Source of the DNA: Elysia crispata
Taxonomy: Eukaryota > Mollusca > Gastropoda > Plakobranchidae
Direction: 5' to 3'
Length of the DNA stretch: 64,000 bases
Assembly (NCBI GenBank): GCA_033675545.1
Contig: JAWDGP010003760.1
Location: 366,001 to 430,000 of the forward strand
The notes below the pieces were generated by a model, which had not been told where the DNA came from, searched no databases, and saw nothing but the letters and a program-made list of their open reading frames with translations. Shown here piece after piece: positions 53,001 through 64,000 of the stretch (its first letter is position 1; each line of letters opens with the position of its first letter). Both the position numbers and the translations under genes were made by a program.

Positions 53001-56000
53001 CTCTTCTATAAAAAGATTTATCACATAGAGACCAAGAACCATACACTTCTTTTATTAACATCAAGACAAACAATTTTATATATGGCAATATATAGGGAAC
53101 TTTTTATAAACAACGACCATCCCATAAAAAAGTTACTGCTTCCCATTCACACATCAATACAAAACTGGACTTGGCTTTCTGCATGAACAACGTGGAGCGC
53201 TTATCTACTCCATCATGGCTAAACAAGAGAAGCTGCAGCTGGGATCCCACAAGAGGACAGAAAAATAAAAGCAATCGTGGAATGTAATTTATTTCAAGTG
53301 CATCCTTCTTGCACAGTTACATTCCACCTACAAAATCCAGGAAGACAATGCAACATTAATCAACAGTATTAAATCATCTCTGTGACCTATATAATCTGTA
53401 TGTATATTTTAAAACACACATAACTCTTAACAGTTATATCATAGCTCTGTATATATAAATCAAGCCGATCTTTTCTTTCAACTAATTTCTAATGGACATA
53501 ATTCCTGTAATATTGTGATACTGCACAAAGCTCATTTGCTGGATCTTGATCCTATGATTTGTGTGACTGATGGCAAATACCAGTGCAAGCAACGGGCAGG
53601 CTCTACATTAATTGACTAGCATCAAATAATAAAATTTACAAGGTAGACAATCTATATGTTGTTATACAAAATGGTTTATTTTTATAACGGTACATTGTGA
53701 GGAACATTTTTTTGTTCTTATTATGATCACTAAGTTAATTGATATTATAGGGTGAATGAAATTTGCCACAATTTGCAAAGCATGAACACAGGACAGTCTA
53801 TGTAATTAGGAAAAGCAACAACAAAAACAACAAAAATCATGCATCATCTGACTTTCTAGGTCACGCCAGCCTATTGTTAAACTAGGTAACCTTAACCAGG
53901 TAGCTTAAACTCATGGCCTACACCAGCCTAGTCGTGCTCAGCTTTCTCAGAGCAAAAGCTAAAGTGTAAGCTTATACCAGTAGTGTAAAACAAAGATCTA
54001 CATTCCTATACAATACTAACTATATTGTAACTTGGCATATAAATAAATGAAGTATTAAAATACCACATACCTGTTTTTCTGTGTAGATTTGAGCAAGTAC
54101 ACTTGCTGATTCAAATCGGACATCATCAATATGTGGAATCTGACATTTTAATCAAGGCAAATTTATAAACAATAGATGGTCCTCATCAAAACAAAGCTTT
54201 ACTAATATATTAATCAAAATTATTACAATTCTCCAATGTAAATCAAACATCAAAAAAAAAAAAAAAATAGCACTGAACTGGGAGAACAATAATTTTTGAA
54301 AAGTTAACTTTACTAATATACATATTCTTCTTATAAATAGTGGTTTTAAGGCTAGCATAAAAAAAAAATGAAGATCAGTGCATGCCAAATGAAAGTCAGA
54401 AATCAATCCATATGCTTTTTAAGGATACACTTGAAGAAATGGTCCACTGCAGATGATAAAAAGAGAAAAACTGTTAAAATTTAAATAGCATCTGCAGTCA
54501 AAACTTTAAATAATTTTATTTACATAAGTGTCAATGGCTTATTAATCAATATCGATGGCAGACATTCCAGATATCTAAATACTAAAATTACAAAATGTTT
54601 TAAAAGTACATAATATCAGATGACATTGAAGCAAAATTTTGATGTGCAATGAATCCAATTACATGAACATGAATGAGAACTGGACACTATTTTTTTTCAC
54701 AGGCAATGTGAGCATCCAAAACAGGAGCATATTTAGGAGACCAGGGGGCATGCCTTTCCAGAATTTTTTTTTTAATTTCTGACGTCAAACAGAACCATCT
54801 CTATAAATAAACCATTTCCAGGTTGGATTAATTCTCGATTCTATCAAAATTTAATCTTACATCAAGAAACACTATGGAGTTGATGGTTCTATTTATAAAT
54901 TATTTTTCCCAACTTTTGAATTTGATTTATATCTATAGATACACGAGAATAGACCATATCAAAATGAACATGACAGTAATTTAAATATATCAACAAATGC
55001 ATAGTAATCCATCTGAATTAGATTTACATTCATACGAGTACCAGTATCTTAGATGTTTGTTTTCAATTAATCTCCTTTTCAAACTTTGAAGAGATATCTA
55101 CAAGTCTAAATCAAGGCTTCCTAAAATACAGGCCAAGCCACGAAAGTGAACAAACTTTTGCGGTTAGTGTAAGAGTGAGCTGTATTATTTAACTATTTAG
55201 ATATATTTATTGTGTAGGCCTGTAGGCTGAATTATAAGTGCATTCTGTGTACAATTATTCGGTCCTAACTATGCCCAAAAGTTAAAAGAGATAGATGCAC
55301 ATCTTGATATATACATATATCTCAGCACAGAAAAGGCCTTAGCATAATGCCTTTATCATTTGGTGCAAACCAAGGCTTTGCATCAATCAGTAAGCAATCT
55401 ATAGTGCAAACTCTCTCCACAAAAAAAAAAACTTCTCTATCCTATGCACCCTGCTCCCTTTTGATTTGCTGCCATATAAACAGTCAATTCAATAATGAAG
55501 TCATCAAGACATCTTTACGGTGCTCGTATCATCGTCAACACTGAAAGTCTTAGAGTTGTTACTAAAACAAGCTCAAACTGTTTTTGAAAGGTTGTTGATG
55601 CACGATAACTATAAGCTAGCCTCTTTAAGTGATCAGGTATTGGCCAAGCAGGAGAAAAAAGAAACCAGGGTTACCTAGCAGCATAATACGCAAAAACTCT
55701 TTGTTACTGGGACACAGTGGGGTGCGGTAGGATTTCCGAGTGGGTTCTTTGGTTTGGTATATTAAGTTATGATGTATATGATGCTGTATTTTTTTTTTTT
55801 AAATTGGTAATTTAGAGTTCGAAAATAATTTACACTTCCTTGAGACATTAAAAAGTTCCATTTCCATAAATATGGCAAATATTGGCCTGTTGAACATTTG
55901 AATTGAGTGCTCTTAGCTATTGAATGTTCTGGTAAAATTGCAGATATTGGCCCACCTCACGTCGGGCTTCACAATTGAATGTGTCCCACCAAAATCGAAA

Positions 56001-56768
56001 CTTGTAGTTTTTATTTTAAAGCAACACAAAAATGCTTATATCTGGAAAAGTATTTGTTTGTGACTAATAAAACCTTCATACTCGTTTTCAGCATATCAAA
56101 GTCATTGAGAAAAATTCAATTTTAAAGCTTAGGGTGAGTTGGGCCGATATCTGAAATAATTGTTAATACCGATGTTCGGTACCCTTTCAGAAGTCCTTTC
56201 CTTAATGGTTTACCACTCAACTTTTCCCAGTTCCTTTCCAAGACACTCTTAAAGTGATTAACACAGGATTGTTTACACTGTAGCCATCATGGATTGTAGG
56301 TGATACCGGTATGTAAACAAGATCATGTACTGATGTAGACTCTAGATCTAGATCTTGAGATAGTCTTAACAATCAAACTGCTTGAATTCGACAAACGGGT
56401 TTCAAAATGGAATCATATTCATAATCTCGTCGGAGTACTGAATTTTATCCCATAACATATCAGGATCCAGATTCTCGATATATAGTCTATCTACAGATAG
56501 GATTTAGTGAAGTGATAAGACCAAATCCTACCGCCTTTTCCAAATGAGATCTAGCGATGTCTGTATTCTTTGCGTAGCTCAGGAGAATATTGCCCAGTTG
56601 CAGATGAGTTCTTGCTTCAATGTCTTGAGGGGGGTTAAAGTTGAAAATAGATTGTAGGCAATGGATGCAAAGCCGTATATTTGGGGGATTGGATGTTCTA
56701 AAATGTTCAGCTAGTCCAAGAAGTGCAACATACCAAGGTTGCTCTGTCGAGTAGCTAGACGACGCCAT
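35050..56768 (-). CDS. MAU2: MAU2 (SCC4) cohesin-loading factor, complete, 18 exons
   Basis: TPR-rich partner of NIPBL/SCC2; together they load cohesin onto chromatin in the nucleus. Coding exons: 56532-56768, 54429-54446, 54071-54139, 49998-50093, 46900-47022, 46475-46630, 45312-45387, 44935-45008, 43131-43221, 42346-42449, 41867-41944, 40691-40756, 39548-39675, 38821-38898, 38232-38343, 36757-36847, 35981-36108, 35050-35109. They sum to 1785 nt, a 594-residue protein (human MAU2 is about 613). It aligns with the family throughout: [87 protein letters not shown], and a C-terminal WTDGP. An in-frame TAA lies three codons before the ATG. Two exon pairs split codons in phase 1 (45312/44935 and 43131/42346), and the later exons also use phases 2 and 1, all consistent. 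The family's short alanine-rich amino end is absent here. Confidence 0.96.
35245..35326 (-). CDS. Candidate alternative MAU2 terminal cassette exon
   Basis: Inside the last MAU2 intron, an 82-nt segment has a T-rich AAATAG acceptor, 27 open codons ([11 protein letters not shown] at its start) and a GTATTG donor. Skipping it joins HQIIQ to WTDGP, the family's usual ending. Including it shifts the phase, so the last exon would read only V-D and then stop, replacing the conserved tail. It may be a true alternative exon or a chance open stretch; nothing else supports it. Confidence 0.25.
45878..46460. repeat. Dispersed repeat family R1, copy B
   Basis: Diverged copy of 30719-31240, in MAU2 intron 6. 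Its edge ends only about 14 bases from the exon 6 splice donor at 46473-46474. Confidence 0.55.
48312..48451. repeat. 141-bp duplicated segment, copy 1
   Basis: It matches 48736-48876 at about 87 percent (about 18 differences by eye) with almost no length change. Both copies read as the same 47-codon open frame on the plus strand (RNKESS to NLDLARD). The reverse strand is also open, so coding is not implied. Confidence 0.75.
48480..48600 (-). mobile_element. tRNA-like SINE head or tRNA pseudogene
   Basis: Read on the minus strand, CAGTGGTTAAGTGCCTG is A-box-like, and GTGCAGGTTCGATCCC contains a near-perfect B box with a pairing T-stem. The acceptor strands do not pair, so this is not a working tRNA. 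It lies in MAU2 intron 4 between two copies of a 141-bp repeat. Confidence 0.55.
48736..48876. repeat. 141-bp duplicated segment, copy 2
   Basis: Second copy of the segment at 48312-48451, same orientation, separated from it by about 285 bases that hold the tRNA-like element. It ends with the shared TCTAGCTCGAGA. Confidence 0.75.
54429..54446 (-). CDS. MAU2: 18-nt microexon of MAU2 (exon 2)
   Basis: Exon 1 ends at HLEKA and exon 3 starts at [10 protein letters not shown], leaving a six-residue gap compared with the family (WLISQQ in human, from memory). A pyrimidine-rich acceptor ending in CTGCAG at about 54447-54470, then 18 nt reading W-T-I-S-S-S, then a GTATCC donor, fills that gap exactly and keeps frame. 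The conserved tryptophan is retained. No other match to the gap was noticed in the 54140-56531 interval. Confidence 0.85.
55941..56153. mobile_element. Candidate MITE with about 43-bp inverted repeats
   Basis: The left end CAGATATTGGCCCACCTCA and the inverted right end CAGATATCGGCCCAACTCA match with two differences. The pairing continues inward through GCTTCACAATTGAAT against GCTTTAAAATTGAAT, giving roughly 43-bp terminal inverted repeats around a 213-bp unit. No clear target-site duplication was found, so the superfamily is open. It lies in MAU2 intron 1. Confidence 0.5.
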
Positions 56769-56772
56769 TTTG
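56760..56772 (-). promoter_or_regulatory. YY1-like motif over the MAU2 start codon
   Basis: CAAAATGGCGTCG at the start codon fits the YY1 core (AANATGGCG), which in animals often sits just downstream of the transcription start of housekeeping genes. Inferred from motif match only. Confidence 0.35.
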
Positions 56773-57700
56773 GATTATTGGCCTTATCGAACTTGCTATG
56801 AGGATTTCCGTTCAGGTCAAGTTAGCCTCGATAGATCTAGGAGGACATCTAGGCCAATAAGGATTCGGTTCAATATGCAAATCGAATAATAATGGTTACA
56901 AGGCATAAAGCCTACAGTTTCTCACTTTCTCTCATGATCTTGCCCGAGTAAAAAAAAAAAAACTGGAAGCGTTTCCCATTTAGTAAATGAGGTATGCAGC
57001 ATCAATATTAAATTAATACAAGAAATCATAGTTCACAAGACTGCAGATAAGACAAGAAGGGGTGTGAGGCTTCAGGACGGACTGGTAACAATATTATATA
57101 AGGTCACCTCCCTTTATAGTTTCAATGTTAGAGTGCCACTAATTTGACTGTTCGCCATGTCCATTTAATTTCAGTTCAGAAACGAACAATAAAATGCACA
57201 AGTTTCCATACTTATTTCTTTGGTATCAAACAACCAGGCGTTAAAAGATTTTCTGAGTTTAAAATTTTGTAACTCACGATTTTAAGACAAAGTCTATTAA
57301 TCTTTGGTCATGAATGTTTTGCATGTGACTAGCTCCTTTCCTAGAAATTGCTTTCAATTATTAATTTATTAAACAAATTGTATCATCATATCTCGAGATC
57401 ATTACCAAAATGAAGTCTTTTTTTAAGTAATAATTTCCTATTTATCCATCCTCTTCTCCCATTTTTAATCTCCTCGTTGAATTTTAACTGCAATTCTTGT
57501 CATTCTTTTTCTTCCTTTCCTCTTCCACTCAATATTACTAGGAAGAATACCCAGGTACATGAGAAAAATGTAGTTTCTTCTGGAATTTCCCAGTATATCA
57601 AATATCCTTCTTAACGCTTATCTTAAGTCTATCATTTCTTGCAAAAAGAGAACGGAGGTACAATTCTGTGAAGGAGTGTATGACTTACTTGACTTAGGGC
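56769..57700. other. MAU2 upstream region
   Basis: Expected MAU2 promoter and 5' UTR. No TATA box or further exon was seen. Beyond 57000 it is plain AT-rich sequence up to the LINE 3' end. Confidence 0.5.
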
Positions 57701-57710
57701 CTTCCGCGTC

Positions 57711-58410
57711 TCAGTCGTCCGACGGGGGCGCTTCGGCAGCTTTTCGGATTCTCGTCGACAGTTCTCTCCATTGCTGTCTGTTCTGGGCGATGCATCTTAG
57801 GTGTTCGAGGTCTTCCCTAGTTGTGAGTTGTAGTGTGTTTTCTTGTAGTCTTGATAGGTCTTTGTTGAGGACGACTGGTAGTGTTGTTAAAGGGCGGCCC
57901 CGAAACTTTTTTCCGTGTGTGGCGAAATAGCTGTTCATTGATTTATTAGCAGGTATTTCAATATTTCTTCTAAGTATGTGCCCGAAAAGGCGCCACCTGT
58001 TCTCAAGTATATAAATAGAAAGGGGGTGTTCCTCGCACTTGTTGTAAAGAGATGAATTTGTGATTTTAACGGGGTATTTGATGTTGAGAACTTTCCTTAG
58101 CTGTTTACGATGAAATGCATTTAATTTTTCTTCTTCAGATTTTGTCAGTGCCCAGGTGCCGCAGTTGTAGACAAGTATTGATTTTACGAGCGACCTGTAT
58201 AATTTCAGCTTGGTCTTTCTTTTAATCTTATCTCCTTTGATCCAGACATTTAGAAGCTTTGTCAGTGCTGCATTGGATAGTCGTTTCCTCCTCTCAACGT
58301 CTTCTTCGTCGCCTATGAGAGTTCCAACTTTTTTTGTATTTTTATACTCTGTTCCAGCTCTTGACAACGTTGTAAACTCTGTCTTATCTATATTGACCAG
58401 TGTATAGCTT
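57711..58410 (-). mobile_element. LINE fragment: C-terminal part of reverse transcriptase ORF
   Basis: An open frame of over 218 codons ends with EAPPSDD and a stop at 57711. Its parts in order are the RT thumb-side NIDKTEFTTLSR, LIGDEEDVERRKRLSNAA, KLKLYRSLVKSILVYNCGTW, LNAFHRKQLRKVLNIKYP and WRLFGHILRR, the usual order in the carboxyl part of non-LTR (jockey/CR1/RTE-like) polymerases. Endonuclease and the catalytic YADD part are missing, so the copy is 5'-truncated at about 58410, next to simple repeats. The lack of stops over the retained part suggests a fairly recent insertion. The recognisable family sequence begins in mid-frame; no initiator ATG is claimed. Confidence 0.85.
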
Positions 58411-58586
58411 CGAATTATTAATTGAAGCCATAAAATATTAAAAAACGTTTAAAAGGATCTATAAACAGAAAAAAAATTTTAGCGTGTAAGATAAATTACA
58501 TTTATTTTTATTTATTCTTCTGTAACCATTTCCACCTATTCCTAGTTCTACTACTACCACCATTTAAACTGCCACCACCATTACCC

Positions 58587-59559
<973 letters not shown>

Positions 59560-59816
59560 TTGAATATCCGTGAATTTTTGTTTGTTTGTTTTATCATTTT
59601 AATTGTAAATCAGCAAGATCATTTTAAATTACCTAAAGCCAACTGTAAAAACATGACGCAGTCTGCTCTATGTGCATTTTCGATGACCGTCAGAGAAAAA
59701 AGTACATAAATGAAGAGGGTAAAATGAACCGTTCCAAAAATGTTCAAAATTTCCGGGGTTTTTTTTCTTTCTCTGTGTGCTATAAGAGAATATAAGCATT
59801 CCTGCAGCAGCAGGAG

Positions 59817-59817
<1 letters not shown>

Positions 59818-59910
<93 letters not shown>
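59818..59910. repeat. (AAT)n microsatellite
   Basis: About 31 perfect AAT units. Confidence 0.95.
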
Positions 59911-59911
<1 letters not shown>

Positions 59912-61340
59912 TTAACTCAACTGCCTTGCTGCGAAACAGATGGGAGAAAAATGTGATGTGAAAGAATTAGCAATGTGGTTTTGGTTGACGTATGAATTAG
60001 GGAATGAGATTTTAAAACGATTTATGCCATTTAGATCCGATGAGCACTGACATCCGAAAGCTTTGGTATTAGCTTTTGTGCCTTTGAACGATTACGTATC
60101 TCTGTGCAGACGCTACCACTAATTTTGATGTGTAAGGTAAAGAGAAAGCAGAGTTGTGCTCTGATAAAAATTTTGATGCTAAAGATAATGCAGTGGGCTT
60201 TTTTTTTCCTTCAACTAATCGCATTACCTATAAATTTAGTCAAAATATTTAAGCACGATTTTGATATTCATGTATTAAAAAGTGAAGTTAATTTTGATCT
60301 AAGAGAAGAACATAAACACACACACACACACAAAGTCATTATTGTATTTTATTTTCTAAACCAAATTACGTGACATTGTATGTGAAAGAATCGATGTGTG
60401 TAAATAAAAAAAAAATGGACATAAATAAAGCTGAACATTTTCATTTTTCCTATCACTTTGCAATTATTTACGATTTTTTCACAAATGAAATATTCACTGC
60501 AAACTTTGTAAACATTAACTTTTAACCAAAATGATGTGATCATGATAAAAATAGAACAGTGTTAAACACTCTCGAATAAAATTGTGTAGTGCTTTGGCAG
60601 AGATTATCTATATCAGCAACACAGTTCAGTGTTTCATATACATACATGTACATGTATACAAGTAAAATAATCATGGTGCAAATTTCAATAAATAATAATG
60701 ACTTGTAAGCTTATTGCTTGATATTAAAAAAGAAAATCAAACTTTCATACAAAAAAAGTATAATAATCTTCTAACATTATTTTAGTCGTTATTGTTTGTG
60801 TGTTAAATAACAAAGCATTTCAAAATGTTACTGTCTGCTTCATAAATAGTCGTCGCTTTCGAACATTTATTAACTTATTCTAAGAGCATTTATGTGAGCA
60901 CTTAATAAAAGTGAAGGTGTTTGAAAACAACTACAAACTTCAATATTACTGTAACAATCATAATGCTTTCTATATCTTCACATAATCGAACCTAATAATA
61001 GCAAGTCGTAACATTTTAGTGGAAAATGCATTAGTGGGGGAAAATGGAGACTTGATGAGCAGAAAGGCTGATAGATGAATGTTTTGGTTCGGAGATATAT
61101 ATGTATGTATGATTAGAACTAGAAGGACAATATGATTATGTTTGTCACATAAGGCAGCCACGGCGAAAAATCTAAGGCAACCACTTTACCCTGTAGCCAT
61201 AATAGAAATATTGAGAAGTAGGCTGATAAATACATTAAAATGAAAATTGATAAATTTTTGGGGTGATACAGATGTATGGATTAAAAAAAGGAAGAAAAAA
61301 AAAAAAAAACACCGAGGGAAGCAAAAGCTCATTTTTGTGT
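59911..61340. other. Intergenic, no gene seen
   Basis: AT-rich, with a short CA repeat at 60317-60332. It lies between the AAT array and the sulfotransferase 3' end. Confidence 0.55.
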
Positions 61341-61343
61341 GTG

Positions 61344-61349
61344 TTTATT
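61344..61349 (-). terminator. Candidate polyadenylation signal, sulfotransferase gene
   Basis: AATAAA on the minus strand lies about 70 bases after the stop codon, followed by CA-rich sequence and then a T-rich downstream stretch (61290-61310). Another AATAAA overlaps the stop codon itself. Confidence 0.5.
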
Positions 61350-61418
61350 TACAGAGCTGCTCTCTCCAATCCAAACATCCCCTGCCCTCATGATAACCCT
61401 ATATGCCCATTGCTATTT

Positions 61419-63734
61419 TTATTCCATTAGAGAGTTTGGCAAAGACATTTCGTGTTTCATATCTGGCAATCCCATAGCCTGAAGCACAACATTGATGTCT
61501 TTTGTGTCTTTACCCGTCATCTGGCGGGCGTTGCTGCTGTTACGGTAGTAGATGTTGCTGAGAATGGTACCATGCTGCGTATCATGCTGCATCGCGGCCA
61601 AAGACATATGAACGTAGTCTTGTGGCAGCGACAGTAACTGGAATAACTTGGAAGTCACCTCAACCGGGTTGCGCATAAGTTCATCGTAGTGCAGCGTTTG
61701 GACAACGATTCCCTTACGCGTCATATTTTGGAACTCCACAATGCACGAGCAGATGATGGCCGTCACGTAGCCCATAAAGTTAACTTTGGGCAAAATTGGT
61801 TCCACTTTCTCCAGACTCTCCTTGCCCGCAATAAAATGCACAAGGTAATTTCTGACAAAAGGCACAGCGTGACTTATCAGTCTACTATTTACTAGCCACT
61901 CTAAAAGGCACATTGCAGTGTCGCGGTGAAGGAACTTGAAGTAGGATTTCATTACAGCCCCCAGGTTCCGATAGACATATATATGCCGGAACTGTGGGAA
62001 ATGGTCCATAACAGGCTCGAGCTCGGTGACGCAGTTGAACCGGCACTTGAACACGATGCGTTGAACGCCCGGTGCTTCCTTGCACAGCATTCGTACCGTG
62101 CTGCGAATAGTCTTACTGAGCTCACTCGGCCCCAGCTGGGAGGCGCGCTGCATGAGGCTGATGTTGGTTAGCGAATCTGACTCGCTCAGGCAGCGCGTCC
62201 CAGGTAGCTTCTCTAGCATTTGGCCCACCAGGGTGGAGCCACAGCGGCCAGTGCTGGTGATCCAAATGACAGGAACTCGAGGGTCGCCCACCTCATCAGC
62301 CAATCTGGGAGATAAAAGTTGACACACTTTAACAAAGGCAAGGTGAAACTTGTTTATTATTTTTTTTTTTTTTATGTTATTCTAAATCTCTAAAGATATT
62401 TTCCATCAAGGATTTCCGGCATTTCCATCCCTGCTAGAATGTCCCACATTGTCTATCTATCTTCAGTTCCTTTCTTTTCTTCTTTCTCTTCCGCTCTCTT
62501 AAACATATTCATCGTGTTTTTAAATATTTCTTTAAATGTGAACAAAAACATAGAAAAGGAGCTAGAATTTCTTTTGAAAAAGTCTTGTCATTAAAAAAAA
62601 AAACAAGTAAAGTTAAGACGTAAAAAAACCGTGTAAAACTGAAGCAAACAAGAATGAAATAAGGAGAAATACAAAAGCTTTAGTGGTTCACGCAATGTAT
62701 TCATGCCAGAAATGTTATCATAATAAAAAAAATTGTATTCTTTTATCTCTCATAATCCTGTATATTTGTTTTTTTATTCTTTTTTTTTTTGTATTGTTTT
62801 TTGTTTTGCTTTTTTTATGCAGAAAAGTTTCAGGACTTTAAAAGTCCAACAACTTAAGTGCACAAGGCCCGTTAGCTTACCTGTGAAAATGCCCCAAGGG
62901 AATGCTGTATATCTTCTCCGCATGATAGTACTGGGCCATGTACATGAAAGGACTGATGCTGGACTGGTGGACATCGATGTCCTCTGGACACTGCAAGAAA
63001 TATGCGTGCGTGGGGGTCACGCAATAGAGCGTGATACTGGGGTTGAGCAGGGTCTGCGGATGAGCAAAGCCTTCGTGTACTCCAACGAAGTCCCACGGTC
63101 GAGGGTGATTCATGATGGAGAAACGTCCACGATGGATGATCTTTTGAACCTGGGGAGACGAAAGTAAACCAAGAGAAGCTGGTTAATTTATTGATGAGGT
63201 CTAAAGTTTGACTTACTTATCACTTCGCTCTCAAACAACCAAATTTTGCTTTCGGCGCAATGTAGCAAGAGTATGGTCTGTAGTCATGTTATGAGAAGAA
63301 AATTGCCGGCTTTTTTCTGGACACGGATTTTACAACCTTTATAAGGAATTTCGATTGGCTCGCTGAAAGAAGTAAATTGCTGATTGTAGTTTTATATAAA
63401 GAGTTTTATCAATATTGATTGAGATTGTTTTTATTTTTTTTTTTTTTCGTTTTGAATTTATTTTTAACGGATTAGCTTAAAACCAAAGAGTTGCTTTATT
63501 AAAACTTAATTAACCCTAAATTTGTTTTAGCCTTTCAAGATAAATGTGAAAGATAACTTACATGAACGCATGTGTCGTAGACTGCTCCGTACTCGGCCAT
63601 CACGAGCTGGTCTGCCACGCCATTGTAGGTCCACAGGAGCCGTTGCAAGCTGCGGACCACGGCATGACACACGTAGTAGGCGGAGATAGTAAGCACTTCC
63701 CAAGATGTCTTCAGGGAAGACAGAAAGCGGCTCA
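61419..63734 (-). CDS. Sulfotransferase-fold protein, 5' end outside window
   Basis: Three last exons are visible: 63562-63734, 62881-63149, 61419-62304 (GT-AG, consistent phases), about 441 residues to the stop. The first begins in phase 1, and no donor for an earlier exon is found in the remaining 265 bases, so the start is beyond the edge. The sulfotransferase half opens with a PAPS 5'-phosphosulfate-binding P-loop (WITSTGRCGSTLVGQML). It later has the 3'-phosphate motif (HIYVYRNLGAVMKSY, with Arg and Ser eight apart), as in PAPS-dependent enzymes that sulfate carbohydrates or small molecules. The preceding region of about 145 residues (HEGFAHPQTLLNP, EDIDVHQSS) does not resemble classic CHST or SULT amino ends that I know. 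Substrate and cell location are not readable from this sequence. Confidence 0.85.
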
Positions 63735-64000
63735 CTGGAATAGACATAGATAGGATTTTAAGCTGAATACAGGGAGAGACTGATGGAATAACCATCCAAC
63801 TTGATCTTAACTTGATTTTTTTCCCTATTATTGCTACATTTTTTTTTAGAAATAAAAGGCGCAATAAAGTCATGGAAATTGAACGATTTATATGATTGAT
63901 GCGGTTCATGTAATTTAACTTTTAAAATAATGAAGAAAACATCAGAATCTAATCTATTTTCGTTTTTCATTTATGCTCAAGTTTCGGTTCTGCTTTTTTT

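Noticed and set aside
52690-53290. Possible decayed coding stretch ([23 protein letters not shown] read across the plus strand)
   Set aside because: Faintly like proteins seen next to transposons in aquatic animals, but the similarity is too short and discontinuous to name a family.
63735-64000. First exon of the sulfotransferase gene
   Set aside because: The only plausible donor (near 63766) would leave an intron of about 36 bases, too short; the real upstream exon must lie outside the window.

Overview
This is a eukaryotic nuclear window: AT-rich, with multi-exon genes, GT-AG introns and dense simple repeats. Gene content and repeat style (long GA/TC, GATA, ACT and AAT tracts, many TCTAGATCTAGA hexamer runs, tRNA-like SINE heads, Polinton, LINE and hAT remains) suggest a lophotrochozoan, most likely a gastropod mollusc. 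The species call is inference; the exon structures are read directly.

All three host genes lie on the minus strand. From right to left they are: (1) a sulfotransferase-fold gene whose last three exons occupy 61419-63734 and whose 5' end lies beyond the right edge; (2) MAU2/SCC4, the cohesin-loader partner of NIPBL, with 18 coding exons across 35050-56768 giving a complete 594-residue protein, including an 18-nt microexon; (3) a C8-type tetraspanin resembling TSPAN33, with 7 coding exons across 17013-26116 giving a complete 280-residue protein. In both complete genes the first ATG follows an in-frame upstream stop, all junctions keep frame, and the proteins match their families end to end. They are unrelated housekeeping or membrane genes and nothing suggests they act together.

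The left 17 kb is gene-poor and full of decayed mobile DNA. A Polinton/Maverick fossil lies at about 3.5-6.9 kb (DNA polymerase B, zinc-ribbon, PLA2-like, integrase and packaging-ATPase pieces). A reverse-transcriptase fossil of likely DIRS type lies at about 10.4-11.4 kb, and several SINE-like copies are present. The last tetraspanin intron holds a clean 1.57-kb non-autonomous hAT element (17226-18795) with matching 8-bp target duplications. MAU2 introns hold a tRNA-like element between two 141-bp copies, a dispersed repeat also present at 30.7-31.2 kb, and a 213-bp inverted-repeat element.

Between MAU2 and the sulfotransferase gene are a 5'-truncated LINE (57711-58410), about 1 kb of ACT trinucleotide array and an AAT array. 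No tRNA, rRNA, CRISPR or bacterial-type feature is present. I found no convincing new biological system. The most useful leads are the microexon, a candidate alternative MAU2 terminal exon, the hAT element, and the sulfotransferase gene with an unusual amino-terminal region.
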